Shown: in pieces, positions 22,352 through 32,959 of the stretch
How the letters are laid out: each line of letters begins with the position of its first letter
How positions within the stretch are numbered: position 1 is the first letter of the stretch
NCBI GenBank assembly: GCA_029204225.1
Contig: MU831899.1
Coordinates: 33,609-97,608 of the forward strand
Direction of reading: 5' to 3'
DNA from: Diphasiastrum complanatum
Taxonomy: Eukaryota > Streptophyta > Lycopodiopsida > Lycopodiales > Lycopodiaceae
Length of the DNA: 64,000 bases
Notes under the pieces: model-generated
The model's database searches: none
What the model saw: only the letters and a program-made list of their open reading frames with translations
What the model was told of the DNA's origin: nothing
Translations under genes and position numbers: made by a program

Positions 22352-24360
22352 GGTAAATTCTAAAACATTGAACCTTAACTTAGATGTAAATGTCTATGAG
22401 GCTGGCCTTCATTTCTAGTTCCATTATATACAAGTTTCATGAAAACACCGGCACATTAAAAAAACATGGACAATCTTCAAAAGGGCTGGCCGTAATGCGT
22501 GGGATTTTGGAAAAGCACGCGTTGTCTCAATCACATCTACAACATAAATCAAAAGATGGTGTTGTTATTTGCGAACATCATCTCTCACTCAACATGCATA
22601 AACGTGAATTTCTTCAAAACTATAAACACACAACTTATAGACACATGTATTTCTGAAGTTTCAAGATCCACATTCTACAAGATATGGAAACATGTCAAGA
22701 CTCCAACAAGACAAATAATGTCCAAATGCAAAATATGTGACGACCTTAAAAATGCAATAAAGACAACTCTTGATGCTAGGATGCGTGATCAATACATTGC
22801 ATTGAGAGATCGTCATCTACATCATGTTTTCGATTCTAGAAAATTGTATGCATATTGGAAAGAAAGTCAAGATCCCATCCTGAGTAGTCTTTGTGGCTTA
22901 TCAGTGATGGAATGGATCAAAATACAACAACATTACATCGTTTCAATAAGACTCCTACCAGATTAGAGGGCTATCGATTTTTAAAAACACATGTTTGTGG
23001 GATATTGGTTCATGGATCTAAGTTGCTCTGTGTTGTTTGGATTGATACCTTGCATGCTCGTGATAACAATCAAATTGCCACATCAATAATGCAAGCAATA
23101 AGAAAGGTAAAATCTTATGTATCAAAGCTAACAATTATTGGAGGGAGAACAAGAACAAATTTATTTTTGGTGTTTGTTGATGTTAGTGGCACATAACATC
23201 TTCCAAAAGGTAGAAATGGGATTTCCTTTGTTTGGCCACACACGTGAAGATATAGATCAGGTTTTTAGTGTCATATCCAAGGCTTTGAAGTCCAAATCAG
23301 CTCATACAATGCCAGATATGGTAGCACGAATTGATGAGAAGATAGGTGGCAGTTGTATCGAGAGCACTGAAGTAGAAATACTGGAACAAATGGTAGACTG
23401 GAAATAATTTATAGATCCTTGTATGCTGAAGAAATGACGGCTTAGAAGGACACACCAATTCGCACTATTTTTGTTTTTAAATGATGAATGGTGAGCCAAC
23501 CATGCAATGGAAATACTATTCGAATGATGGAGACAACGCATGGAGTGACCCTTTTAAACTATTGCAATGTGTACTTTCAAAAGATGAAGTCATCTTTCTA
23601 GCATCCATGAAAGATCTGGATCTAGATGAAATGAAAGGAATAATGTCCTTTATTGATTATTTGCGGTTCATGAGCCAGAAGTTTCCAGAATACAAGGATC
23701 ACAATGATGCATGTGTGGTTGAAACCACAAAACTTTTCAAATATCTTTCCAAACAAAAGATTGTATCAGGATCAATGTATAGCCAAGAGGCTTTTTGGCC
23801 ACAATCCTTGCCAACCACTTTCGATTCATCTGTATTAACTTCGATCAATGAGGTCGAAATGGATGTAGAGTTATTACCCTAGAGGGTTTGTGGGTGAAAA
23901 GTTGATGCACCTATGGTCGAATTCATCCCACGTAGAGAAGTTGTGTTGGACAAGTTCGTTGCAATGCGGCCTCTAGATGAAAATGTTGGGGAGGGTTCCA
24001 TACCTATTTGGGTGGGAAAAGTTGTTGAGGTGCAGAAAAACTCAGAAGGTTTGGCCACAGAGTTTAAAGCATTATGTTACAAACCAAAATCTAACCAATG
24101 ACGTAGAAACCAGAGACAAGTTGACAATTCAGAGCTGCACAAAAATTGCTTAGAGAAAAATTGGATTCCGAACAATGATGGACCACAATATATGAATGTA
24201 GATACTGTTGTTCATGCATGGAAATCAAAGGCGAAAAAAAAAATTAAAACACAGCTATACCGTGGAAAAATCAACATCTATCCCAAAAATATCAGTGGCA
24301 CACATCAAAGAATACTTGTCCAAATTATCCGATGAATGTGCAACTGATATTGATGAGTAG
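22352..24360 (+). pseudogene. Decayed DDE-like transposase gene, copy 2 with C-terminus
   Basis: The first 1.2 kb repeats copy 1 with few changes, including both internal frame breaks and the NNYWRENKNK variant. Copy 2 adds a 1-bp insertion near 22610. Unlike copy 1 it continues through 23481-23882 (EPTMQWKYYSNDGDNAW, LSKDEVIFLASMKDLDLDEM) and 23913-24101 (RREVVLDKFVAMRPL, SIPIWVGKVVEVQKNSE). The FVAVRP...FWVGKV pattern is the usual C-terminal module of this family. A stop at 23880 separates these parts. Confidence 0.65.
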
Positions 24361-24895
24361 AGTTCATGATTGTAGTTGTAGAGTCCTCAGGCTAGCTACG
24401 ATCTTTGTGGCCATAATTATAGGACTTGTAATGTATTAGTAAGTGAAAGAATGACTGGTTGTGGCCTCATCATTATGATCTTGAATGGCCCTTGTAACTG
24501 TTCATAAGTGCTTGCTATTTGAAGGTAATGCAGATTTCAAGCCATTAGAGGGAAGAAGTTGTGATTGACCGAACTGCCTGATGGTTATTCCAGGTTGATT
24601 ACAACAGCACTAATGAACTTGAACGGAGGGTTAGTGTTATAAGAAGTTGCTATTTGTGGTTTTGTAGGAAATAGCAACAGACATTAGCTGCTTGGAGATG
24701 AGAGATGCTGGAACAGATGACTCACTTCCTCCGAATTGCAAGAACAAGAAATTGCGACTCTACAAAATTTAAAATTTCCACTATAAACTCTCTCACAACA
24801 AAACTCTATCATTAAAGAGGAGTAATATAAACTCTCTCACAATAAAACTATGTCAGCAAAGATGAGAGACGCAGAGAGAGAGAGAGATGCATAGA
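24361..24895. other. Unassigned sequence before the GA-rich region
   Basis: No gene seen. ATAAACTCTCTCACAA occurs twice (24782 and 24827) around a short AAACTCTATCA-type repeat, an imperfect direct duplication of about 45 bp. Confidence 0.4.
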
Positions 24896-24984
24896 ACGCG
24901 ACAATGTGAAAACTAAGCACAATCTTTTATTTCTCTTTTTGCAAGATCGATTGGGAGGAAGAAAGAAAGACATACCGCGAGCAA

Positions 24985-25080
<96 letters not shown>

Positions 25081-25160
25081 GACAATGTGAAGACTAAGCA
25101 CAACCTTTTATTTCTCCTTTTGCAAGATCGATTGAGAGGAAGAAAGACAGATAGAATGCA
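24896..25160. repeat. Direct repeat of about 80 bp flanking (GA)n
   Basis: GCGACAATGTGAARACTAAG followed by TTTATTTCTCYTTTTGCAAG occurs at 24897 and again at 25078. Between the two lies a (GA)n tract at 24989-25076. The second copy leads into another GA tract. It looks like duplication of a unit containing the microsatellite. Confidence 0.8.
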
Positions 25161-25279
25161 AGTGCGTGCACGCATGAGAGCGATTTTCCTTTGGAAAGAT
25201 TGATTGAGAGAGAGAGAGAGAGAGAGTGAGAGCGCGAGCGCTAGAGATGGCTCGTGAGCGATATACACCAAACACTCAC

Positions 25280-25444
<165 letters not shown>

Positions 25445-25692
25445 CTAGACAACGTGTAGACGGTCTGGTGCCACATCCAAGACCCGAGTATATAGCCATG
25501 AAAAATGTCACGTCATCATTAAAATTTGATGACGGAAATTTTTTTTATTTTTTATTTTTTAGATGATGACATGGAATTTTCTCCTTTCAAAGAATTTTAA
25601 AATGGGTATTAGTTGGCCTTAAAATAACGTGTCTCAACAATTATTTGTCCAAAAATATTCCATGGGAGATTCTTAGTGAAAAAAAAAAATAG

Positions 25693-25770
25693 GTGTCGTA
25701 CCACGACACTTGTGCCGTGGTACGACACTTGGTATGATGTTTGGACCCCACGACACTTGTGTCGTGGGGT
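25693..25770. repeat. Two adjacent hairpins with a shared core
   Basis: 25693-25728 is a 36-base near-perfect palindrome: GTGTCGTACCACG, a 10-base centre, then CGTGGTACGACAC. 25747-25770 is a 24-base palindrome from CCCCACGACAC to GTGTCGTGGGG. Both share the core CCACGACACTTGTGYCGTGG. A long (AT)n tract follows. Confidence 0.85.
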
Positions 25771-25778
25771 GTATATAC

Positions 25779-25883
25779 ACATATATATATATATATATAT
25801 ATATGTAGATTTATTATTTGGTTTTTTTTTTTACTTCTTTTTATTATTTAGTTTTTGATTTATAGATTTTTTTTTTATTTGTT

Positions 25884-25919
<36 letters not shown>

Positions 25920-25920
25920 G
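25779..25920. repeat. (AT)n tracts and poly-T
   Basis: Perfect AT runs at about 25780-25804 and 25890-25918, separated by T-rich sequence. Low complexity, no gene. Another AT run is at about 27940-27965. Confidence 0.85.
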
Positions 25921-26093
25921 TCAAGAGTAATTATTGAGTTTACAGTTGAAAAAAAAGATGTTCTACTTAAAATCAATTACGCCAATAGAATATTGTTAGC
26001 AATATAATACTACTTATTAGCGGAAGTGCATTAACAACGACAATCAATATTCAGAATCTTTTATGAGTACGCAGGTGCATCCACTATAGTCTT

Positions 26094-26306
26094 GTGCTCA
26101 TAATTCATCTAATTTGTACATGCTACTTTCTCATACATAATGATAGCATTGTCTTAATTGTGTTGTATGTTGATGATATAATTCTCACGAACAATGGCAA
26201 GTGTCTCATTCACTCTATCAAAGACAATTTGTGCAAGCAATTTGAAATGACATATTTAGATTCTATTCATTACTGCTTGGGAATTGAAGTCTGGCAAAAA
26301 GAATAA
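26094..26306 (+). pseudogene. Copia reverse transcriptase fragment
   Basis: IVLIVLYVDDIILTNNGKCL followed by QFEMTYLDSIHYCLGIEVWQ is the YVDD active-site region of a copia reverse transcriptase plus the next conserved block. Its end resembles copia D (MHYCLGVEVWQKG at about 45990). No other part of the element is present nearby. Confidence 0.8.
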
Positions 26307-26344
26307 CAAAATTTAAATTTTGAATTTTAAAAAAAAAAAAAACA

Positions 26345-27720
26345 ACTTATCCATCCACCGCGGCTGATGGTTTTTTTTTTTTAATTTCAAATTTTTAAAA
26401 TAATAAATAGATTGTATTTTTGAATTTTTTTTTAAAAAAAAAGTCAAAAAATCAACTCAAATTAATAATTTCAAACAAACCCGAAAACTGACTCTTACCA
26501 TTTTTCAAATATAAGAATTTTTGGAAATTTAAAAATTTGCAATTCGCTAGATAGCAAAATAAAATTTGACAATTTTGAAAACAAAGAAAAGTTTAGCTTT
26601 GGACTCCCGTATTTATCTCTATTCAATTGTGTCATTTCCAAAGACAATTACGAAAGAAACTATGTGATGGGCCAAGATCGCCCCCAAATTTTTTTTCAAA
26701 AAAACAAAGAGAAACACAAAAAAAAAAATAAGACGGGGGGTTTTGCTCTCCCTCCATCCGCCGCGGCAGATGGAAGGGTCCAAGACCCCTCAAAGATTTG
26801 TTTTTTATAATTTTTTTTGAGCATTTTAGAAAATAGATTTGAATTTAATTTTTAATTTTTTTCTTAAAAAAAAAACTTGTCCACCTGCCGTGTTTTTTTT
26901 TTTTAATTTTTTTTTTCAAGTTTTAGAAACAAAATTAAATTTTAATTTTGAATTTTTTTTGAAAAAAAAGACTAATCAAGATTTCAATTTAGACTAGAAA
27001 TTTTAAACAAATTCAAAAACCGACTCTTACAATTTTTCAAAGATAAAAATTTTTGAAAATAAAAAGATTTGCAATTGGCAATTTTGAAAAAAAACAAAAA
27101 TTTAGCTTTGGGACATTCGTATTTATCTTTTTTCAACTGTCTCATTTTTTAAAATAAGTATGAAATAAATTATATGACAAGTGACGGAGGGGCCAAGCTC
27201 CTCCTAAAAGAAAATTTCAATAAAAAAAAGAAAAAAATTTAAATTTTTTTTTTCTGATTTCTAAAAAATGAATTTAAATTTAATTTTTATTTATTTTATA
27301 AAAATAAAATTGTTGTCCATCCACCGTAGTAGATGGTTATTTTTTTTAAAAAAAAATTCAAGTTTTAAAAAAAGAAATTTTAATTTTGAAATATTTTTGA
27401 AAACTTATTTTTAAACTTTTTCTTCAAACTTTTTAGAAAAAAATTAAAATATAGTGTTTCTTTTTAAAATAAAAAATTTTGGTTTCCATCCGCCACAACG
27501 GATGGAGGGGGCCAAGCTCCCATTAACACACACACACACAAATTTTGAAAGAATATGACATCTTAAATTTAGAATATGAAAACTCGAATTCTAAAAATGA
27601 ACTAAAATTTAGATTCTAGACACCCTATTTATGTTTTCCTGAGTCACTTTCTAAAACTAGTTATGGAATAATTAGTATGCCACGTATCAGCACCATGTGT
27701 ATTTCTTACTTTAAGCTAAT
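26345..27720. repeat. Diverged tandem repeat, about 0.5 kb units
   Basis: Three AT-rich units start at about 26345, 26876 and 27311. Shared landmarks are a GC-rich word like TCCATCCACCG near the start, ACCGACTCTTAC or ACTGACTCTTAC, AAAATTTAGCTTTGG, and GTATTTATCT. Each junction carries a degenerate palindrome of the CCATCCGCCGCGGCGGATGG type (26350, 26755, 27315, 27487). No coding potential. Confidence 0.6.
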
Positions 27721-27940
27721 TTAACATTTTTTTTAATTTCAAAATTTTTTTTAAGGTGAAAACAAAAATCTATTTTATAAAATCCTTGCCTACAATTTTT
27801 GAGAAAAAGACTAATTTAAGCTTCTATACATAGCTTAGAAAAATGTCATGTGAATGTTTATGGGATAAATATGGAACCTAATGGTCTATTCTCATCACTC
27901 CATTCATTCTACATTATTTAAAAGAGAAAAAAAAATGTAA

Positions 27941-27975
<35 letters not shown>

Positions 27976-27983
27976 CAAACATG

Positions 27984-28214
27984 CGCGTCCACCTCGGGCC
28001 CAGCCATTTCGCTTTCGCGCGCCGGCGCCCGTGCGCGTCAACGTCCCGACCCCGGACATAGGCATGGGCTAAATTTTATTTTTTTTAAGTGCATCCGCGT
28101 TCGGACGCGTCCGGGGTGGACACACTTTGAAATTTTTTATTTTTTTTTCAAGTGTATTTTCAGACTAATTTTTTTTTTTTCAAAGTGCGCCCACCCCAGA
28201 CGCGTCCGGGGTGG
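27984..28214. repeat. GC-rich island with inverted GGACGCGTCC repeats
   Basis: A GC-rich block in very AT-rich surroundings. GGACGCGTCCGGGGTGG at 28102 faces CCACCCCAGACGCGTCC at 28191, each followed or preceded by a T-rich or A-rich run and CAAAGTG. Positions 28191-28214 alone form a 24-base palindrome with one mismatch. 27990-28060 contains GCGCGCCGGCGCCC. No gene is supported. Confidence 0.7.
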
Positions 28215-28742
28215 ATTCAAAATTATTCTACATATCCGATCTGTGTCTCTGATATATTGAGAATGATTAACACGAAAGCTCTACCATTTTTTAGTTTCCA
28301 TTTGAAATTAAATGTATCATCTTCAAGCCTCCCTTTGATATACGTGACAACATCCTACAACTCCTTGGCGATTACCACGGTCTTCATCTTAAATTTTCAC
28401 AAATGATAATTTGATCCATATAGCTTGTTGACTGTAAAGCCATCTTTGCTTTGTGAATCCATATGGAAGTCAATCTATTAATAGTTTGATTTGTCAATGA
28501 CCTAAGATTGAAAAATAATGTCTAATAATATCATAATACTATTACCATGCAACACTCTAATTAGAATCAATATAAATGCTCTAAATAGATTAAATAATCT
28601 GATATTACACACAAGAAAAACTGCATTCGATAAATTCAAATGTCGAGTGAAGAATCATAGTATGTGGTGTAGTGTTGATTAAAGAGCCTTGTGGGATCTA
28701 AGTGAGGAATCCGTTCACTAGTGACTCCAAGGGTATAAAGGT
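28215..28742. other. Unassigned sequence
   Basis: AT-rich, no domain-bearing frame found on either strand. It may include upstream exons or introns of the following Ulp1-like fragment, but nothing conserved is visible. Confidence 0.35.
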
Positions 28743-29028
28743 AGAACTTTTGACTTTTTTGACCTCTGCATTCTTAGTGAAAAACAATTGCTCAATGTTT
28801 CACAAGTGGATTGGCAGATCATTAGTTTGGAGGTAAATTCTGTCTTTCTTAACAACATTTTGAAATTAGTATTCTAATGTATTTGTTTCATTCTAATTCA
28901 TTCTGTTTCATAATTGATTTCTTGTGTGCTGAATTTTTTTGCAGTCACCCCAGCAAAATAATTCATTCAACTGTGGGTGGTACACATTATACAATGTCAA
29001 GTTATTTTTTGAGTGGTCCAACCTTCAG
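28743..29028 (+). pseudogene. Ulp1/C48 protease-like fragment, two exons
   Basis: Two plus-strand exons are joined by canonical splice signals. The first, ending at 28832 (GAG/GTAAAT), encodes KQLLNVSQVDWQIISLE. The second, 28945-29028, preceded by TTTTTTTGCAG and followed by GTGAAT, encodes SPQQNNSFNCGWYTLYNVKL and FFEWSN. The Q-x5-NCG pattern is the oxyanion Gln and catalytic Cys region of Ulp1/SENP (C48) SUMO-protease folds. The His and Asp blocks are not found. Such domains are common passengers in plant CACTA and Mutator elements, so it is probably a transposon remnant. Confidence 0.5.
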
Positions 29029-29305
29029 GTGAATTTGGGAGCACAAAATACATGTACCAATGCCCAACTTGGGCTTTCATTTATTGAATGAAAGACTGTA
29101 TACACAAATTTTTATTAAAGTTTATTTGAAGCTATTGTTCTCCCACAATGGTGATTGTTGTAGGGAGATCTTTGCAGCAAATTATCAGTTCCTATCTTTT
29201 TCGCATATGTGACATGACAAATATTAGTGAATGTGCAGTTGTAAATGATGACATTTTTAATTATTTTGTTCTATTTTGAAATGGCAATAAACATAAAGTA
29301 CTTAC

Positions 29306-29832
29306 GAGTCTTCCGTTGATGATAAATTTGAAATATGCTGGTAGATTGGTTTGCAATAGCATGAGCTATGTTCTTTTAAAATCAAGCTTCCAATGCTCTT
29401 CCACCTCAACCATAGTCAAATATTCCTCATTGTATATGATGCTTATTTCCATTTGGTTTGTGTGGCCATTTAGTTCAAAGTCTTGATCCAGTGGTAGCCA
29501 TGTACCTTCAATTTTCTTGTATCTCTTGGTAGCTAAATGTGAGACTGAGCATTTGCTTTTTGATATGATAACAGAAGATCATTGAAGACTTTTTAATCCT
29601 GCATTCTATGTCATTATTTGTTTTACTATCCCAGCCTTGATCCATGAGATCTAACAAAGTCTCATCTTAGGTGAACAATTTTTGAGCCTGTGCTTATCTT
29701 CATAGCATTTCTAATATCAATGAGTAGCTTGCATCTCAAGGATTCGGAAACAATACTGTCAGGAGTAGGCCACTCATCACTTTGAAAACTAGGCAATGGA
29801 ATTGCTTCGAGCTTGCCAAAACCTCCATCTGT
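29306..29832 (-). pseudogene. Decayed coding exon, unknown family
   Basis: On the minus strand a protein-like reading starts after an AG (CCACAAACAG, 29833) and ends at a GTAAGT donor (29305). It has at least two frame shifts (near 29662 and 29535) and one TAG. Segments are FGKLEAIPLPSFQSDEWPTP, SESLRCKLLIDIRNAMKIST, DETLLDLMDQGWDSK, KKIEGTWLPLDQDFELNGHT, MEISIIYNEEYLTMVEVEEH and LQTNLPAYFKFIINGRL. The texture is that of a conserved host protein. I cannot name it. Palindrome array 2 lies just upstream. Confidence 0.5.
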
Positions 29833-29867
29833 TTGTGGCGTATATAACACAAGAACACATATAACAA

Positions 29868-30326
29868 ATATCCACGCACAATACAAAGGAGAACGTGCGG
29901 GCAAAAAAAAATACGCGTGGATACAAGCACGTGGATTATTTACGCGTGGATGTTCCACGTAAATGTCATTTCCGATAGCAGATCGGCCGGATGTCGTGAA
30001 ATTCAAAATGCGTGGATTATCCACACCAAGTCCGACTACCGACAGCTGGGCAAACCTCCGACACCCGGAGCCGAAAATAGGAATTCTAATTTTGCATGGA
30101 TAATCCACGCGTGGATTATCCACGTCATAGTAAAAATTAAATAAAAAAGGCTCGGCTTTCGCATGGATATTGCGTGGATATTGCATGGATAATTATCCAC
30201 GCGTGGATTATCCACGCAAAATTTAGAGAGTTGAGGCCGTGGATACCGCGTGGATAAATTTTTTTCTATATCCACGCGGTATCCATGCGGATAGGTTTTT
30301 GGAATTTGCATGGATTATCCACGCAA
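29868..30326. repeat. Palindrome array 2 (GCGTGGATAATCCACGC)
   Basis: A dense set of the same palindrome and its halves, with variable spacers. Examples are GCGTGGATTATCCACA at 30010, GCATGGATAATCCACGCGTG at 30094 (two palindromes back to back), GATAATTATCCACGCGTGGA at 30188, a CCGCGTGGATA / TATCCACGCGG pair at 30246 and 30270, and GCATGGATTATCCACGC at 30308. Several copies end in a run of A or T. Parts align in the same orientation with array 3 (CGTGGATGTTCCACG). Confidence 0.85.
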
Positions 30327-31009
30327 AAAATTTTGTTAAAAAAAAAACCATTTGGCGTGAACCAAAATGTGGTTCGCTCCGAAACTAGAGGTGACTTTCT
30401 ATTTTTGTGTTGTGTGAGAGAGAGAAAAAGAGAGTATAGATGGGAGTGAGAATGAGATGAGGATGAATGTGAGTGAGAAGATTGATAGTGTTTAGGATTT
30501 TTAGTTCATTGATGAATGTTAGTATCTTTTTTGTTTGTGATGTAGGTTTGGATATGAAAAATGAAAAATGAGCTTTCATTGCAAAGGATTCAAAGATTAA
30601 GTGCATGCAAAAGGAAAAGCAAAGATTGCAAAACAATGGAGATACAATAGTAAAGGTAAATTCACATTTATTTTGATTCATTTGATATTTAGTTGATAAC
30701 TTAATGTGTTATCTATTGATGCATTATATTGTGCTTTCCATTACTTTTTATTGTGCATTATAGCATGCAAATCATGTGCTAAAATAGATACATTGCATTG
30801 AATTCATCAATGGATACATTTGCATTACATAGATGTGCATTAAATAGACTATACATTGCATTGAATACATCGATAGATACATTTGCAATCAATAGACGTG
30901 CATTCAATAGACTATACATTTGCATTCATGGATTAAAAATATATGCATTCAAAAATTTTGCAAGAATGATGTGATGCCAAAACATTATATTGATTGATTT
31001 AAAAACAAG
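30327..31009. other. AT-rich spacer with 63-bp tandem repeat
   Basis: 30410-30500 is GA/TG-rich. A degenerate tandem repeat lies at 30790-30935 with units starting ACATTGCATTGAA at 30790 and 30853 and a partial unit at 30915. No gene found. Confidence 0.5.
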
Positions 31010-31168
31010 TACGTTGATGAGGCTAAGACTCATACATTGAAATCTTGTATTTTTATTCATTCTTTGATTCATTGCTACTATATTCTGTTGATTAGCATGC
31101 TAGATTGTGAATTAGCCATTTCTTCTGAACTAGATTTTGTTGATCAATCTAGAATCAGGTTATAGTGC
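31010..31168 (+). repeat. Copia A LTR fragment
   Basis: Homologous to 10945-11110 in reverse (shared words AGCATGCTAGATTGTGAAT and GATCAATCTAGAATCAGG). It ends at TAGTGCCAAT, directly against the gypsy G2 gag fragment. Confidence 0.75.
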
Positions 31169-31945
31169 CAATTTTAGAGATAGAAGTGAAACGTGCAGCA
31201 AGACCCTCCATACCGAAGCTAATTAGGAGTTCAAGTAATTGGGCAGTGATTTTGTCTAGATTTTTTCGACTAGTACTTTCACTTTGTCTTCGTAAAAATT
31301 CCTCTCTAAGCTTATGGTATTGTTCTAATCTGGATTCTCTATCTGACATACACTAGAAATGGAGATGGATTTATCAGATTTCTTATAACTTTCCTAAACT
31401 ATTCCCGACAACGGCGCCAAAAATTGGTATATGTCATACTATACCAAGATGGTTAATATAGATTTTATAGTAAAAAAATGTCATTCCCATAGAGGATGGC
31501 ATTAGAAATTTATGTTTTTGGTACAATTCATGACAAGTAGTCTCGAGTGTTATTCTGGTTGTCGACAAACATTAAAAAGTAACCAGTATTACTTTTGTTT
31601 GGGATGGCTAATGTTGATAAATTCAGAACAACAATCTAGCCTCTATCGAATTGAAGGAAGCGCGTTCCACAGATGAGATGTTATCAGAGTAGTACAACAA
31701 TACTACACTCTAGCCGATTAAGGTGTCAACAAAGAATCGAGAATTGTTCGTTGTATTCGTGACTATGCAGACAATTAATTAATCGCGTTCGCGAACTTAT
31801 TCGTTTTTAAACATAAGTCCTCAACAACTAAAGCCCAACTTAATGGTTAAAGAACACGAAGAGTTTCAGAACACGTTAAAAACTTATGTCAATGCCAATC
31901 AGGAAAAACATATCAAAGACTCAATTCTTCAGACAGGGAATCCTT
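31169..31945 (-). mobile_element. Gypsy G2 fragment: LTR, primer site and gag start
   Basis: Read on the minus strand it has the 3' half of an LTR (31432-31945, inverted match to 16760-17270), then a primer-binding site, then a short gag start (31155-31349: SRLEQYHKLREEFLRRQSES, ISFGMEGLAARF). It is cut on both sides: by the copia A LTR piece at 31168 and by unrelated sequence with (CA)n at 31946. Confidence 0.75.
31402..31419 (-). promoter_or_regulatory. tRNA primer-binding site, gypsy G2
   Basis: On the minus strand TGGCGCCGTTGTCGGGAA, a near-perfect match to the Asp-type tRNA site of plant gypsy elements. It lies about 12 bases after the LTR end. Confidence 0.75.
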
Positions 31946-32640
31946 AATTATCACAAAACAAAGCCGAATTCTCTAACAACAAAAAAAAACAAACAAACAC
32001 ACACACACACACACACACACTCATGCCTACATACAATGTGGTCAGAGGTGGCCTAGAAGGTTGCACATGGGCCAGGGATGCATGAGTTGTGGGGACATGG
32101 TTGAGCATAACATCGAACATAGCTCATGGTCTCCACCAAAATCTCTCTCCTTCTTCACGTTCCTCTAGTCATTTCATAATAAACAAGGCTTGGGAAAAGT
32201 GTAACGAGGGAGGTAGTGGATAATGTCCAAAAATCTTCTTGTTGGTGTCAAAGTATCCCATGTACACGTATTGTACCTCGATAATGGACATCCATCAATC
32301 TATGTTCATAGTGGACATACATCATCATGAAATTCAAATAAACTAATGCTACCTTTGGCCCACTATTCCATTATGAGGAGATGTCTAAGTTTTGAGCTAA
32401 GCTAGACATTCATAGTAAGTTCTTTGATGCATTTCTATTTTGCTTGAAAAGTGAAAAACATGTTTAGTGGGATCAAATAGGTTAAGCCTTGTAAGTATTC
32501 ATGATAATTTGTTTATATTAATCCATATATGTTTAAACTTTTTCAATTATATAATGATTTGTTTTGGGAGACACAATGGTACATTGAGACTATTTTACTA
32601 TGTCATCATGAAATCAAAGAATTACAAGAGTGGCAAATTA
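31946..32640. other. Unassigned sequence with (CA)n
   Basis: A (CA)n tract at 31997-32020 follows an A-rich run. The rest carries no recognisable gene. Confidence 0.4.
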
Positions 32641-32959
32641 GCCACGATCTAAAATGTATTTGCTGATGCATACCATCAGATCAGATATCTGTACTTTTGG
32701 GTACTTGCATGATCTTGCTGGTACTCTTTGGAGCGTTGAGGGCATGAGAAGGTTTCATTTCCACCGTTGGTTTTGTTTTTGTCATTTGTCTTCTCTCATA
32801 CTGGACCGCAAAAGATTCTCGTTTGTGAATCTTTCGTATTCGCGAACCGTTCGTCTGCTTTGACTTTTGTGTTCGCCAACTGTTCGTCTTTGTTTTCTTT
32901 GACTTTCGTGTTTGCAAAACTTTTTGTGCTTCGTGTCTCCAGATCTTTGAGTTCGCAAA
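32641..32959. other. Possible degraded LTR, CTTTGACTTTYGTGTT-rich
   Basis: The words TTCGCGAA, GTTCGTCTTTG and TTTGACTTTYGTGTTYGC recur. In reverse complement they resemble the copia F LTR start (GAACACGAAGCGAAGG, ATTCGCGAA at 51075-51150). The match is loose. Confidence 0.25.

Noticed and set aside
27964-28260. Arg/Ala-rich plus frame across the GC island
   Set aside because: The composition follows the GC-rich palindromic sequence and the poly-Phe comes from T runs. No conserved pattern.
29917-30311. Open frames on both strands through the palindrome array
   Set aside because: They translate the GTGGATTATCCAC palindrome (WIIHAW / NPRVD repeats). The symmetry of the repeat keeps frames open without coding meaning.
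29868-30326. CRISPR-like array
   Set aside because: The repeats are palindromic, vary in length and orientation, have irregular spacers, and lie in plant nuclear DNA with no cas genes.
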